A stretch of 64,000 nucleotides of DNA from Alphaproteobacteria bacterium (GTDB taxonomy: Bacteria > Pseudomonadota > Alphaproteobacteria > UBA8366). The notes under the pieces were generated by a model. That model saw nothing but the letters and a program-made list of their open reading frames with translations. It was not told where the DNA came from and searched no databases. The translations under genes and the position numbers were made by a program. Positions within the stretch are counted from its first letter, which is position 1, and each line of letters starts with the position of its first letter. The stretch lies in assembly GCA_009377445.1 (NCBI GenBank), contig WHUA01000007.1, positions 1 to 64,000 of the forward strand, given 5' to 3'. Positions 33,291-40,713 of the stretch are shown piece by piece.

Positions 33291-34154
33291 ATGAGCGACA
33301 TACCACGCCTCAACGGGGCCATTCGGGCATTGGAGCAGGGCAAGCCGGCCTTCACCACCTTCTCGGCGCCGGAAATCGGCGCAGCCCAGGCGATCGGCGC
33401 CGCCGCCTACGACGCGGTGGTGTTCGAGATGGAGCACGGCCCCCACGACACCAACACGCTCCGCACCTGCATGCAGTACATGCTGGACCGCAAGCAGATC
33501 GCGAAGTCGGGCAGCATCGCGCCCGCGGTTGCGCCGTTCGTGCGCATTCCGCCGAACGGCGGCGAGATGAACCAGTGGCTCGCCAAGCAGGCGCTCGACG
33601 TCGGCGTCTACGGCATCGTCTGGCCGCATGTCAGCACGGTGGAAGAGGCGCGCAACGCGGTGACCGCCTGCCGCTATCCGCGCCCGCCCTCGGCGCCCAA
33701 CTATGAGCCGGCCGGCATGCGCGGCGACGGCCCGCGCGGCGCCGCGGCCTACTGGGGGCTCACGCAGCAGGAATACTACAAGCGCGCCGACGTCTGGCCG
33801 CTCGCCCCGGACGGCGAGGTCCTCGTCGTGATCATGTGCGAGGAGGCGAAGGCCATCAAGAACCTGCCGAAGATGCTCGAGCAGGTGCCGGGCATCGGCG
33901 TCGTGCTGATCGGGGAAGGGGACCTGTCGCAGGACCTGGGATATCCCCGGCAGTACGACCATCCGACCGTGGCGTCCGCGATCGACGAGATCCTGGCCAT
34001 CTGCAAGGCCCACAAGGTGCCCTGCGGCCACCCGCATGTCAGCGCGAAGAACGTCGAAGGGCTCTTGGAAAAGGGCTTCCGCTGGCTGATGGCGCAGCCC
34101 ACGCTGTCCTTCGCGGGGCTGGAGCTGGGCTTGAAGGCCTCGGGACGGCGCTAG
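33291..34154 (+). CDS. HpcH/HpaI-family aldolase
   Basis: A 287-residue class II aldolase of the HpcH/HpaI/citrate lyase beta family, a metal-dependent TIM barrel that splits 2-keto-3-deoxy acids to pyruvate and an aldehyde. AVVFEMEHGPHD carries the metal/pyruvate-site Glu region; VPFVRIPPNG-like sequence (APFVRIPPNGGEMN), YGIVWPHVSTVEEA, VVIMCEEAKAIKNL (second metal ligand) and VLIGEGDLSQDLGYP complete the barrel motifs. The ATG at 33291 is preferred over 33192 because the extra 33 residues are unlike the family. Its stop lies 4 bp from that of the convergent PilZ gene. Confidence 0.88.
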   Translation: MSDIPRLNGAIRALEQGKPAFTTFSAPEIGAAQAIGAAAYDAVVFEMEHGPHDTNTLRTCMQYMLDRKQIAKSGSIAPAVAPFVRIPPNGGEMNQWLAKQALDVGVYGIVWPHVSTVEEARNAVTACRYPRPPSAPNYEPAGMRGDGPRGAAAYWGLTQQEYYKRADVWPLAPDGEVLVVIMCEEAKAIKNLPKMLEQVPGIGVVLIGEGDLSQDLGYPRQYDHPTVASAIDEILAICKAHKVPCGHPHVSAKNVEGLLEKGFRWLMAQPTLSFAGLELGLKASGRR

Positions 34155-34158
34155 GGTG

Positions 34159-34428
34159 TCAGCTCGGCACGAAGGAAACGCCGATGTCGCTCCGCTCGCG
34201 GTAGACGACCTCGCAGCCGATCGTCAGCGACGGGGTCAGGCGAAGGCGGAAGTTGCCGGGCACGCGCTTCGGATCGATCGGCCGGAGGCGCGCGCCGCCG
34301 GCCGAAAGGTCGAGGATCGAGCAGTCCATCGTGCTGGTGCCCTGATTATAGCTGATCATCGCCTTCCGCAGCGCCTTGATCCGCTTGCTGAAGCGCTGGT
34401 CCACCGAGTGGATCGTCAAATTCGCCAT
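34159..34428 (-). CDS. Single-domain PilZ protein (c-di-GMP binding)
   Basis: An 89-residue PilZ domain. It shows an Arg pair in RFSKR (residues 12-16) followed by basic residues, and the second motif DLSAGGARL (40-48), equivalent to D/NxSxxG. The end (VVYRERSDIGVSFV) is the typical closing strand. Stand-alone PilZ proteins bind cyclic di-GMP and relay it to pili, flagella or cellulose systems. The ATG at 34428 gives the expected short N-terminus. Second PilZ gene at 34975-35262 on the same strand. Confidence 0.85.
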   Translation of the reverse strand: MANLTIHSVDQRFSKRIKALRKAMISYNQGTSTMDCSILDLSAGGARLRPIDPKRVPGNFRLRLTPSLTIGCEVVYRERSDIGVSFVPS

Positions 34429-34508
34429 GTCCTGCCTTCGCGCTTGTTGGCCGCGCGGAATATTGCCTGCTTTCCATTGCGATTTGCTTAAGCGGCCGCG
34501 CATTGCGC

Positions 34509-34811
34509 TCAGATGAGGATCATCAGCGCCGTCCACACCACCGAGGCGGGCCGCGCCAGGTCGGCCCAGACCTTGCTGCCGGGATGCCGCGCGGCGCTCC
34601 GCCATACCGAAATCAGCACGAAGAGCATGTACGGGGCGGGCAACAGGAAGACGGCGAGGGCCAGCCAGCCGGAGTAGCCGGCAGCCGCCACGCTCATGGA
34701 CGCGATCGTCGACGTCACGTTGGCCGCGAGGCCGTAGACGACGGAAAACTCCCAGAACGTTCTGGCGAGCGACTCTTCGCCTGCCCACAACCGCCGGAAA
34801 AGGGCGAACAT
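34509..34811 (-). CDS. Small two- or three-helix membrane protein
   Basis: A 100-residue protein with hydrophobic segments near 22-40 (EFSVVYGLAANVTSTIASMS is moderately hydrophobic), 45-70 (AGYSGWLALAVFLLPAPYMLFVLISVW) and 85-100 (ASVVWTALMILI). The N-terminus, MFALFRRLWAGEESLARTFW, is typical of small inner-membrane proteins of unknown function in proteobacteria. It lies between two PilZ genes on the same strand, but gaps of 80 and 163 bp leave operon membership open. The frame continues upstream to 35207 without support. Confidence 0.65.
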   Translation of the reverse strand: MFALFRRLWAGEESLARTFWEFSVVYGLAANVTSTIASMSVAAAGYSGWLALAVFLLPAPYMLFVLISVWRSAARHPGSKVWADLARPASVVWTALMILI

Positions 34812-34974
34812 CGCGCTTGCGCCTCGGTCAAGGAGTCCGGCGAGATCGAGGCCGGCATCGTCTAATCTAATGGAAAGTGCGGCCCAGGGAAGGGGTATCC
34901 GACGCAGGCGCGCGGGCACGGCACGCTCCTCCGCGAGAGGCGCGTCGGCTGTCCGGGCCGGTCCCGGCGGCGTT

Positions 34975-35262
34975 TCAGGTCCGCTCGAGGAACTGAACGC
35001 CGATGTGATCCGCCTTCCGGCGCACCAACTCGCAGAGGAAGGCCTCGCCCTCCGGCGTGTGAAGCTCGAAGAACTTCGGAACGCCGTCGATATCGGCCAG
35101 CCAGAGCCGCGCGCCTTTCGGCGAAAGGTCGAGTATCCGGCAATCCCTGATGCTGGGGCTCCCGTGACACACGATATAGGCGCCCGTGTGCGTCTGCTCA
35201 CGGGCAACCTCGCGCTTCTCGAGCAGTTCTTTCTGCGAGTCGTTTCCGTCCCTAGAAGGCAT
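34975..35262 (-). CDS. Single-domain PilZ protein (c-di-GMP binding)
   Basis: A 95-residue PilZ protein when started at the ATG at 35262; the frame is open to 35370 and a longer form is possible. The first motif is R-E-V-A-R in EKREVAREQT, the second is DLSPKGARL, both intact. The N-terminal 20 residues are charged and probably helical. It differs substantially from the PilZ protein at 34159-34428, so the two are not a recent duplication. Likely cyclic di-GMP effector; target unknown, but the Tad pilus and two chemoreceptors in the window are possible clients. Confidence 0.82.
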   Translation of the reverse strand: MPSRDGNDSQKELLEKREVAREQTHTGAYIVCHGSPSIRDCRILDLSPKGARLWLADIDGVPKFFELHTPEGEAFLCELVRRKADHIGVQFLERT

Positions 35263-35656
35263 CGCGCCTTTATTAAAATAAAGCATTTTCAATGCGTTAT
35301 TTGTTTCACCCAATGCGTCGTCCCTACATCGTGGGGAAAAGAGGTGAACAATTCGTAAATTTATCCGCACTGTGTTTCCGTCCGGTTTGCGCCCGGTTTG
35401 CGCCCGGATTCCGCCCTCTATGCGGGTAGCGGCGAATCTCCGATCAATCGACGGCTAGAGGCGACACAGGCAGGGAATGGGCTTGTCAGGCCGCTTGCAA
35501 CCCTGCATCATTCTAAAGTAGGCCGATACTTCGTGAGCAAAGATTGATGAGCTAGCCTTCTCACATAACCGGGGGTTAGATAAACAACCTCGCGAATGCC
35601 GGTCCGGTCGAAGCGGATGCGGAGACATCCGTATAATTCTTGCGTGAGGTACTGGA

Positions 35657-35863
35657 ATGCCTGTTGGGACAGTGAAGTTCTTCAATTACGGCAAAGGGTA
35701 CGGGTTCATACAACCGGAAGACGGATCGAAAGACGTGTTCGTTCATATTTCCGCAGTCGAACAATCCGGGATCGGGCAGTTGGTCGAGGGTCAGAAGATC
35801 CAGTTCGACGTCGAGCCCGAGCGCCGTGGCCCGAAGGCCGTCAACCTGACTGCGCTCGCCTGA
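35657..35863 (+). CDS. Cold-shock domain protein (CspA family)
   Basis: A 68-residue single cold-shock domain, a small OB-fold RNA chaperone. RNP1 is GKGYGFIQPED (residues 13-23) and RNP2 is DVFVHISAV (27-35); GTVKFFN and GQKIQFDVE are also typical. Standard length. Preceded by GAGGTACTGG at the start. The 5' leader from about 35590 is AT-moderate and could carry the usual cold-shock UTR structure. A GC hairpin (GCGGCCCG 35892-35899 with CGGGCCGC 35914-35921) follows the stop and may end the transcript. Confidence 0.95.
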   Translation: MPVGTVKFFNYGKGYGFIQPEDGSKDVFVHISAVEQSGIGQLVEGQKIQFDVEPERRGPKAVNLTALA

Positions 35864-36138
35864 GCGTAACGGAAGATACTTGAAGGACCGCGCGGCCCGT
35901 TCACAACGAAAACCGGGCCGCCGGGATGGGGAGGGGCAACCCCCATACCGTGGTTTTAGACGCATCGCGGGTCGCAGTTCCCGCGGGCGCAATGCGATTC
36001 CGGCAGGACCGGCGGCGCGTGCAGATGCACCGGCGCCGGACGGGCCGGTTGCATCCTCGCGCCGGGGTAGTGGGGGGCGGGGCGCGACGCGCAATGCGCC
36101 CCTCGACGCGCCCGGCGGGCGGCTGTAACTCTTCCGGG

Positions 36139-37353
36139 ATGATCGCGGACGCCCTTCTGCTTCTCTCTCTGCTGTCGCTCGGCGCGTGGGTCTACCTGAT
36201 CGCCTTTCACGGCGGCTTCTGGCGCGCACGCCAAAGGCTGGACGGCGAGCCGGGCGCGCTCGACCGCTGGCCCGGCATCGTCGCGCTCGTGCCCGCGCGC
36301 AACGAGGCCGACGTCATCGGCGCATGCGTCGGCGGGCTGCTTCGGCAAAGCTATCCCGGCCGGTTCAGCCTACTCGTCATCGACGACCACAGCGAGGACG
36401 GCACCGCCGCCGCAGCCGAACGGGCCGCCGCGGAAGCGGGGCGGCGGGACTGCCTGACCGTGGTCCGGGCGCGGCCGCTGGAGCCCGGCTGGGCGGGGAA
36501 GGTCTGGGCGCTATCCGAAGGTCATGCGCAAGCGGTGAGGGCGTTCCCGGATACGCAGTATTTCTGGCTCACCGACGCGGACATCGCGCACGATCCCGTC
36601 AATCTGCGCCGCCTCGCCGCCAAGGCGGAGCGCGAGCGCCTCGACCTGGTATCGCAGATGGTGCTTCTCGCGGCGGAAGGGTTCTGGGCCGGGTTCCTGA
36701 TTCCCGCCTTCGTCTTCTTCTTCCAGAAGCTCTATCCCTTCGCCCGGGTGAACGACCCGCGCCGCGCCGCTGCTGCGGCGGCGGGCGGAAGCGTGCTGCT
36801 GCGCCGGGACGCGCTCGACCGCATCGGCGGCTTCGCGGCGATCCGCGGCGCGACCATCGACGACTGCGCGCTCGCCCGCGCGGTGAAGGAACGGGGACGG
36901 GACGGCGGCGGCAGGATATGGCTCGGGCTGACGACGGCGGCGGCGAGCCTCCGGCCCTATCGCGGGCTCGCCGGGGTGTGGCGCATGGTGGCGCGCTCCG
37001 CCTTCACCCAGCTCCGCTATTCGATAGCCCTGCTCGTCGGGACCGCGATCGGAATGGCGGTGCTGTACTGGGGCATTCCGGCGGTGGCGCTGGCGGCGCT
37101 GCTGCGCGGCGAGACGGCGACGCTGCTGCTGGCGCTGGGGAGCTGGGGACTGATGAGCCTGGCCTTCGTTCCGACCTTGCGCCTCTACGGCCGATCGCTG
37201 CTGGCCGCACCGTCGCTGCCGCTCACCGGGCTGCTCTACAGCTTGATGACGCTCGCTTCCGCCGTCGCGTATTGGCGCGGCCGGGGAGGGGCCTGGAAGG
37301 GCAGGACGCTGCCCGAACCGTTTGCGATTAAAGAAAAATTCAAGTCTCGCTAA
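36139..37353 (+). CDS. hpnB: Hopene-associated glycosyltransferase HpnB
   Basis: A 404-residue membrane GT2 glycosyltransferase. An N-terminal helix (about 4-24) precedes the GT-A domain: PGIVALVPARNEADVIGAC, LLVIDDHSEDGTA, the HpnB-typical GWAGKVWALSEGHAQAV, the DxD motif as LTDADIAHDP, then RRDALDRIGGFAAIRGATIDD. Three or four hydrophobic helices fill the C-terminal third. The ATG at 36139 starts directly at the helix; 213 upstream codon-free bases are less convincing. HpnB genes normally accompany squalene-hopene cyclase genes, none of which is here, so it is an orphan in this window. The exact hopanoid step is not settled in the literature I know. Confidence 0.85.
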   Translation: MIADALLLLSLLSLGAWVYLIAFHGGFWRARQRLDGEPGALDRWPGIVALVPARNEADVIGACVGGLLRQSYPGRFSLLVIDDHSEDGTAAAAERAAAEAGRRDCLTVVRARPLEPGWAGKVWALSEGHAQAVRAFPDTQYFWLTDADIAHDPVNLRRLAAKAERERLDLVSQMVLLAAEGFWAGFLIPAFVFFFQKLYPFARVNDPRRAAAAAAGGSVLLRRDALDRIGGFAAIRGATIDDCALARAVKERGRDGGGRIWLGLTTAAASLRPYRGLAGVWRMVARSAFTQLRYSIALLVGTAIGMAVLYWGIPAVALAALLRGETATLLLALGSWGLMSLAFVPTLRLYGRSLLAAPSLPLTGLLYSLMTLASAVAYWRGRGGAWKGRTLPEPFAIKEKFKSR

Positions 37354-37530
37354 AGGAATATTTAATCCCTGATCGTTATTTTCGCCGCGTCCACTTCAAC
37401 TGCAAGGCAATCGTACGCCCAAGAATCGGACGGGAACCGAAGAAACGCCAGGGACCTCGATCCCTTCGCCCGTGTCCGGTGCAGACGCACCCCAATCCCA
37501 ACCAGAACATCAAGAAATCAGGAGCTCGGA

Positions 37531-39033
37531 ATGCCGTTCCCGATCCTCGGCCGCGACGCCGCGGCGAAGCTCGCCGCCTTCGACAAATCGCAGGCGATCA
37601 TCGAATTCAAGCTGGACGGGACGATCGTCGCCGCCAATGCGAATTTCCTGAAGGCGATGGGCTACACGCTGGACGAGATCAAGGGCCGCCACCACAGCAT
37701 GTTCGTCGAGCCCACCTACAAAGCGAGCGCCGAATACCGGCAGTTCTGGGAAAAGCTCGGCCGCGGCGAGTTCCAGTCCGGGCAGTTCAAGCGGATCGAC
37801 AAGGCCGGCAACGAGATCTGGCACGAAGCATCCTACAACCCGGTGCTCGACAGCCGCGGGAAGCCCTACAAGGTGGTCAAATGCGCCACCGACATCACCA
37901 AGCAAAAGGCCGAATACGCCGACCTGCTCGGCAAGGTGGAGGCCATCGGCCGGGCGCAGGCGGTGATCGAATTCGATCTCGACGGCACGATCCTCGCCGC
38001 CAACGAGAACTTCCTCGAGACCATGGGCTACCGGATCGAGGAGATCAGAGGCAAGCGCCACAGCATGTTCGTGGAGCCGGGTCATCAGGACAGCGCCGAA
38101 TACCGGCAGCTCTGGGAAAAGCTGCGGCGCGGTGAATTCCAGGCCGCGCGGTTCAAGCGGGTCGACAAAGCGGGCAGGGAGATCTGGCTCGAAGCCTCCT
38201 ACAACCCGGTGCTCGACTTGAACGGCCGGCCGTGGAAGGTGGTGAAGTTCGCCACCGACCTTACCAAGCGGAAGGAGCAGAATGTGGCGCTCGCGAAGGA
38301 TTTCGAGAACGGCGTGAAGGGCATGGTGCAGACGCTCGCTTCCTCCGCGCAGAGCATGCAGGCGACGGCCCAGACGCTGGCGGCCGCCGCGCAGCAGACC
38401 AACCAGCAGTCATCGGCCGTGTCGTCGGCATCCGACGAGATGGCGACTTCGGTCGAAGAGATTGCGCGACAGATCGCCGAATCGACCCGTGTGGTCAATG
38501 TCGCCGTCGTGGAGACGGGCAAGTCGGAGCAGATGGTGAGCGCGCTCGTCACCGCCGCGCAGAAGATCGGCGACGTCACCCAGATGATCACTGACATCGC
38601 CGCCCAGACCAACCTGCTGGCGCTGAACGCCACGATCGAGGCCGCCCGCGCCGGCGAGGCGGGGAAGGGCTTCGCCGTGGTCGCGTCGGAGGTGAAGTCG
38701 CTCGCCAACCAGACCGCCAAGGCGACCGAAGAGATCGAGCAGCAGATCAGGGGAATCCAGGAGTCGAGCCAGACCACGGCGAACGCGATGCGCGAGATCG
38801 GCCAGATCATCGCGCAGGTGAGCGAGATAAGCACCTCGATCACCAGCGCCGTCGAGCAGCAGGCCGCGGCGACCAAGGAGGTCTCCATGAACATCAACGG
38901 GGTCACCCAGGCCGCCGAGGAAACCGGCCGCTCTTCCACCAGCGTGCTGACCGACGCCGAGGCGCTGAGCACGCAGGCCGCGGGGCTCGAGCGGAAGGTG
39001 GACGAGTTCCTCCTGCGCGTCCGAACCATGTAG
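37531..39033 (+). CDS. Cytoplasmic chemoreceptor with two PAS domains
   Basis: A 500-residue methyl-accepting protein without membrane helices. PAS1 (about 16-130) and PAS2 (about 138-252) are near-duplicates: both contain the order A-V/I-IEF-x-LDGTI, AAN-NFL, MGY, HSMFVEP, SAEYRQ-WEKL-RGEF and SYNPVLD. No HAMP. The signalling domain has the tip [20 protein letters not shown] and [16 protein letters not shown], like the receptor at 29537-31735. PAS pairs of this kind often sense redox or oxygen through flavin or haem, but no cofactor residue can be proved here. A good AGGAG lies before the ATG at 37531. Confidence 0.92.
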   Translation: MPFPILGRDAAAKLAAFDKSQAIIEFKLDGTIVAANANFLKAMGYTLDEIKGRHHSMFVEPTYKASAEYRQFWEKLGRGEFQSGQFKRIDKAGNEIWHEASYNPVLDSRGKPYKVVKCATDITKQKAEYADLLGKVEAIGRAQAVIEFDLDGTILAANENFLETMGYRIEEIRGKRHSMFVEPGHQDSAEYRQLWEKLRRGEFQAARFKRVDKAGREIWLEASYNPVLDLNGRPWKVVKFATDLTKRKEQNVALAKDFENGVKGMVQTLASSAQSMQATAQTLAAAAQQTNQQSSAVSSASDEMATSVEEIARQIAESTRVVNVAVVETGKSEQMVSALVTAAQKIGDVTQMITDIAAQTNLLALNATIEAARAGEAGKGFAVVASEVKSLANQTAKATEEIEQQIRGIQESSQTTANAMREIGQIIAQVSEISTSITSAVEQQAAATKEVSMNINGVTQAAEETGRSSTSVLTDAEALSTQAAGLERKVDEFLLRVRTM

Positions 39034-39408
39034 ACCGGGCCTTCGCGGCCGCGCCGTTGCAGCGCGGCCGGAGTGAATTCGAATACAACCGCCATGCGCG
39101 TGCCCGACACGCGCATCCGCGATTCGTCCCGCCAAATCCCTTCCTAACCTCGAGCGCGTGCAGGATACGCCGGTTCCTGAGGCCGTGAACGGCTGCGGGG
39201 AATCGACGAAATGCGCCCTTTCCAAGAATTTCTCACAGTATTTCTTGCGAAATTTTCTTACCACTAAAGTAATAACTGCATTTATCACGTTGTTACTAGT
39301 CGTGTATTTCCAATTGACGCAATTTTACTAAAATATTACCTCATAATCCATTGCACTATCCGCAAGACAAAAAAATTCAAGACTATCGAGGTATCAGGAG
39401 TACCAATT
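39034..39408. other. AT-rich upstream region of the Asn-rich protein gene
   Basis: From about 39220 the sequence becomes strikingly AT-rich compared with the window. It includes TTGACG at 39314-39319 and several TA-rich hexamers, but no pair has clean 16-18 bp spacing, so I do not assign a promoter. Upstream the 3' flank of the chemoreceptor gene is ordinary GC-rich DNA. Confidence 0.4.
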
Positions 39409-40176
39409 GTGAAAAAGAAGAACGTAATCGCGATCGCCGCTGCTGCTGCGCTGATGTTCGGGGCCGCCAATGCGAGTGCCGGTAGCGGGCACGGTGGCCA
39501 CGGCGGCCACGGTGGTAGCCATGGCGGCGGATCTCATTCCGGCGGCAATAATAACGATATCGAAGTCAAGAACTACAACAAGAACAGCAATTTCAACGCC
39601 AATTTCAATAAGAACAGCAACAAAAACTATAACAACAATTACAATAAGAACACCAATACCAATAACAACACCAACAATAACAACAATATCAATCAGAACA
39701 ACAGCAATGCCTCGGCCAACGCGAACGCCACCTCCAACTCGAGCGGCGGCGACGGCGGCTCTTCGAGCGTCAACGTCAGCGGCGACGAGGCGGCGGCATC
39801 CGGTGCGGCGCCGGTCTACCTGACCAGCTCGAACGACACCTGCATGGGGTCGTCCGGCATCGGCGCGCAGGGCATGAGCTTCGGCGTCAGCCTCGGCACG
39901 ACCTGGACGGACTCGAACTGCATCATGCTCAAGAATGCCCGCGAGCTGAAGGTGCAGGGCCATGAGAAGGCCGCGAAAGCCCGCCTTTGCATGGACGAGG
40001 ACAATGCCATGGCCTTCGAGCTGGCCGGCGAGCCTTGCCCGCGCGCGCTCGCGACCTCGCAGGCCGCGGTCGCCAAGATGCGCGAACACCAGGCCGACTA
40101 CATGGCGGCGTCGGCGTCCGAGACCCAGACGGCGCAACGCCGCGCCACCGCCACGGAAGATCAATCCCAGGAATAA
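39409..40176 (+). CDS. Secreted Asn-rich low-complexity protein
   Basis: A 255-residue exported protein starting with GTG (AGGAG at 39396-39400). Signal peptide 1-24 (VIAIAAAAALMFGAANASA). Residues 25-46 are Gly/His-rich (GSGHGGHGGHGGSHGGGSHS). Residues 49-110 are extremely Asn-rich with Lys, Tyr and Phe (KNYNKNSNFNANF; NNNYNKNTNTNNNTNNNN). A Ser/Gly linker leads to a compact domain with five cysteines (about 130-215: SNDTCMGSSG, DSNCIMLKNARELKVQG, KAARLC-like AKARLCMDED, GEPCPRA). A Gln/Ala tail ends it. Codons in the Asn block are AAC/AAT, making it a low-GC island. Unknown function; surface or matrix protein is an inference. A strong terminator follows. Confidence 0.8.
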   Translation: MKKKNVIAIAAAAALMFGAANASAGSGHGGHGGHGGSHGGGSHSGGNNNDIEVKNYNKNSNFNANFNKNSNKNYNNNYNKNTNTNNNTNNNNNINQNNSNASANANATSNSSGGDGGSSSVNVSGDEAAASGAAPVYLTSSNDTCMGSSGIGAQGMSFGVSLGTTWTDSNCIMLKNARELKVQGHEKAAKARLCMDEDNAMAFELAGEPCPRALATSQAAVAKMREHQADYMAASASETQTAQRRATATEDQSQE

Positions 40177-40218
40177 GCAGCGGCGGCTCTCTTCAAGAGG
40201 AGGGCACTCCGAAACTGA

Positions 40219-40255
40219 CCCCGCCTCGCAGGCTGCGAGGCGGGGCTTTTCTTTT
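40219..40255 (+). terminator. Strong intrinsic terminator
   Basis: CCCCGCCTCGCA (40219-40230) pairs perfectly with TGCGAGGCGGGG (40234-40245) over a GGC loop, followed by CTTTTCTTTT. It is placed 42 bases after the stop of the Asn-rich protein gene and 11 bases before the stop of the convergent lipoprotein gene. Confidence 0.92.
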
Positions 40256-40266
40256 GCGCCGGAAGC

Positions 40267-40494
40267 TTATCGCCAGTGGCGGCCGCCGCGCCGCCAATCG
40301 CCGCGGTGCTTGTAATGGTGGCCGCGGTAGTGGTGGCCGCTGTATCCGTGGCCGCCGCGTCCATAGCCGGGTGAGCTGCCGCCATAGTAATAGGCGTTGC
40401 TATGCGCGTAGTGACATCCGCCGAGCACCAGCAGCGACAACGCCGCGGCAATGATGGCGCCCCGGCGCTTGCCGGAACCTGTAATCGACTGCAT
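40267..40494 (-). CDS. Small His/Gly/Tyr-rich lipoprotein
   Basis: A 75-residue predicted lipoprotein. GGAGG precedes the ATG at 40494. Signal ends LSLLVLGGC (Cys about residue 27). The mature part is almost only His, Gly, Tyr, Arg and Ser (GYSGHHYRGHHYKHRGDW), which suggests metal binding or an envelope-packing role rather than an enzyme. Convergent with the Asn-rich protein gene, whose own N-terminal block is Gly/His-rich; both are secreted low-complexity proteins. Function unknown. Confidence 0.65.
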   Translation of the reverse strand: MQSITGSGKRRGAIIAAALSLLVLGGCHYAHSNAYYYGGSSPGYGRGGHGYSGHHYRGHHYKHRGDWRRGGRHWR

Positions 40495-40713
40495 CGATAC
40501 CTCCAACGCCTGCCGGACCAAGCCGTCCGGGAAAGGGGTTTGCCATCATTGTCTCCTGTATTTTTACGTTTATTTTTACATGCATATTTACAGTATGCAT
40601 TCGGCATGCGGAAATCAAGGGCGGTAATATCGCCATCCGCACCGCCCAAATGGGCGCCACCCGGCTCGCTGGAGGCGGGCCGGGCGGCGTGCGGGCAGCC
40701 TGGGGAGGAGGGG

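Noticed and set aside
39560..39720. AAC/AAT-rich tandem pattern considered as CRISPR or VNTR
   Set aside because: No constant spacer or repeat length; it is the coding sequence of an Asn-rich protein segment. No CRISPR array was seen anywhere in the window.
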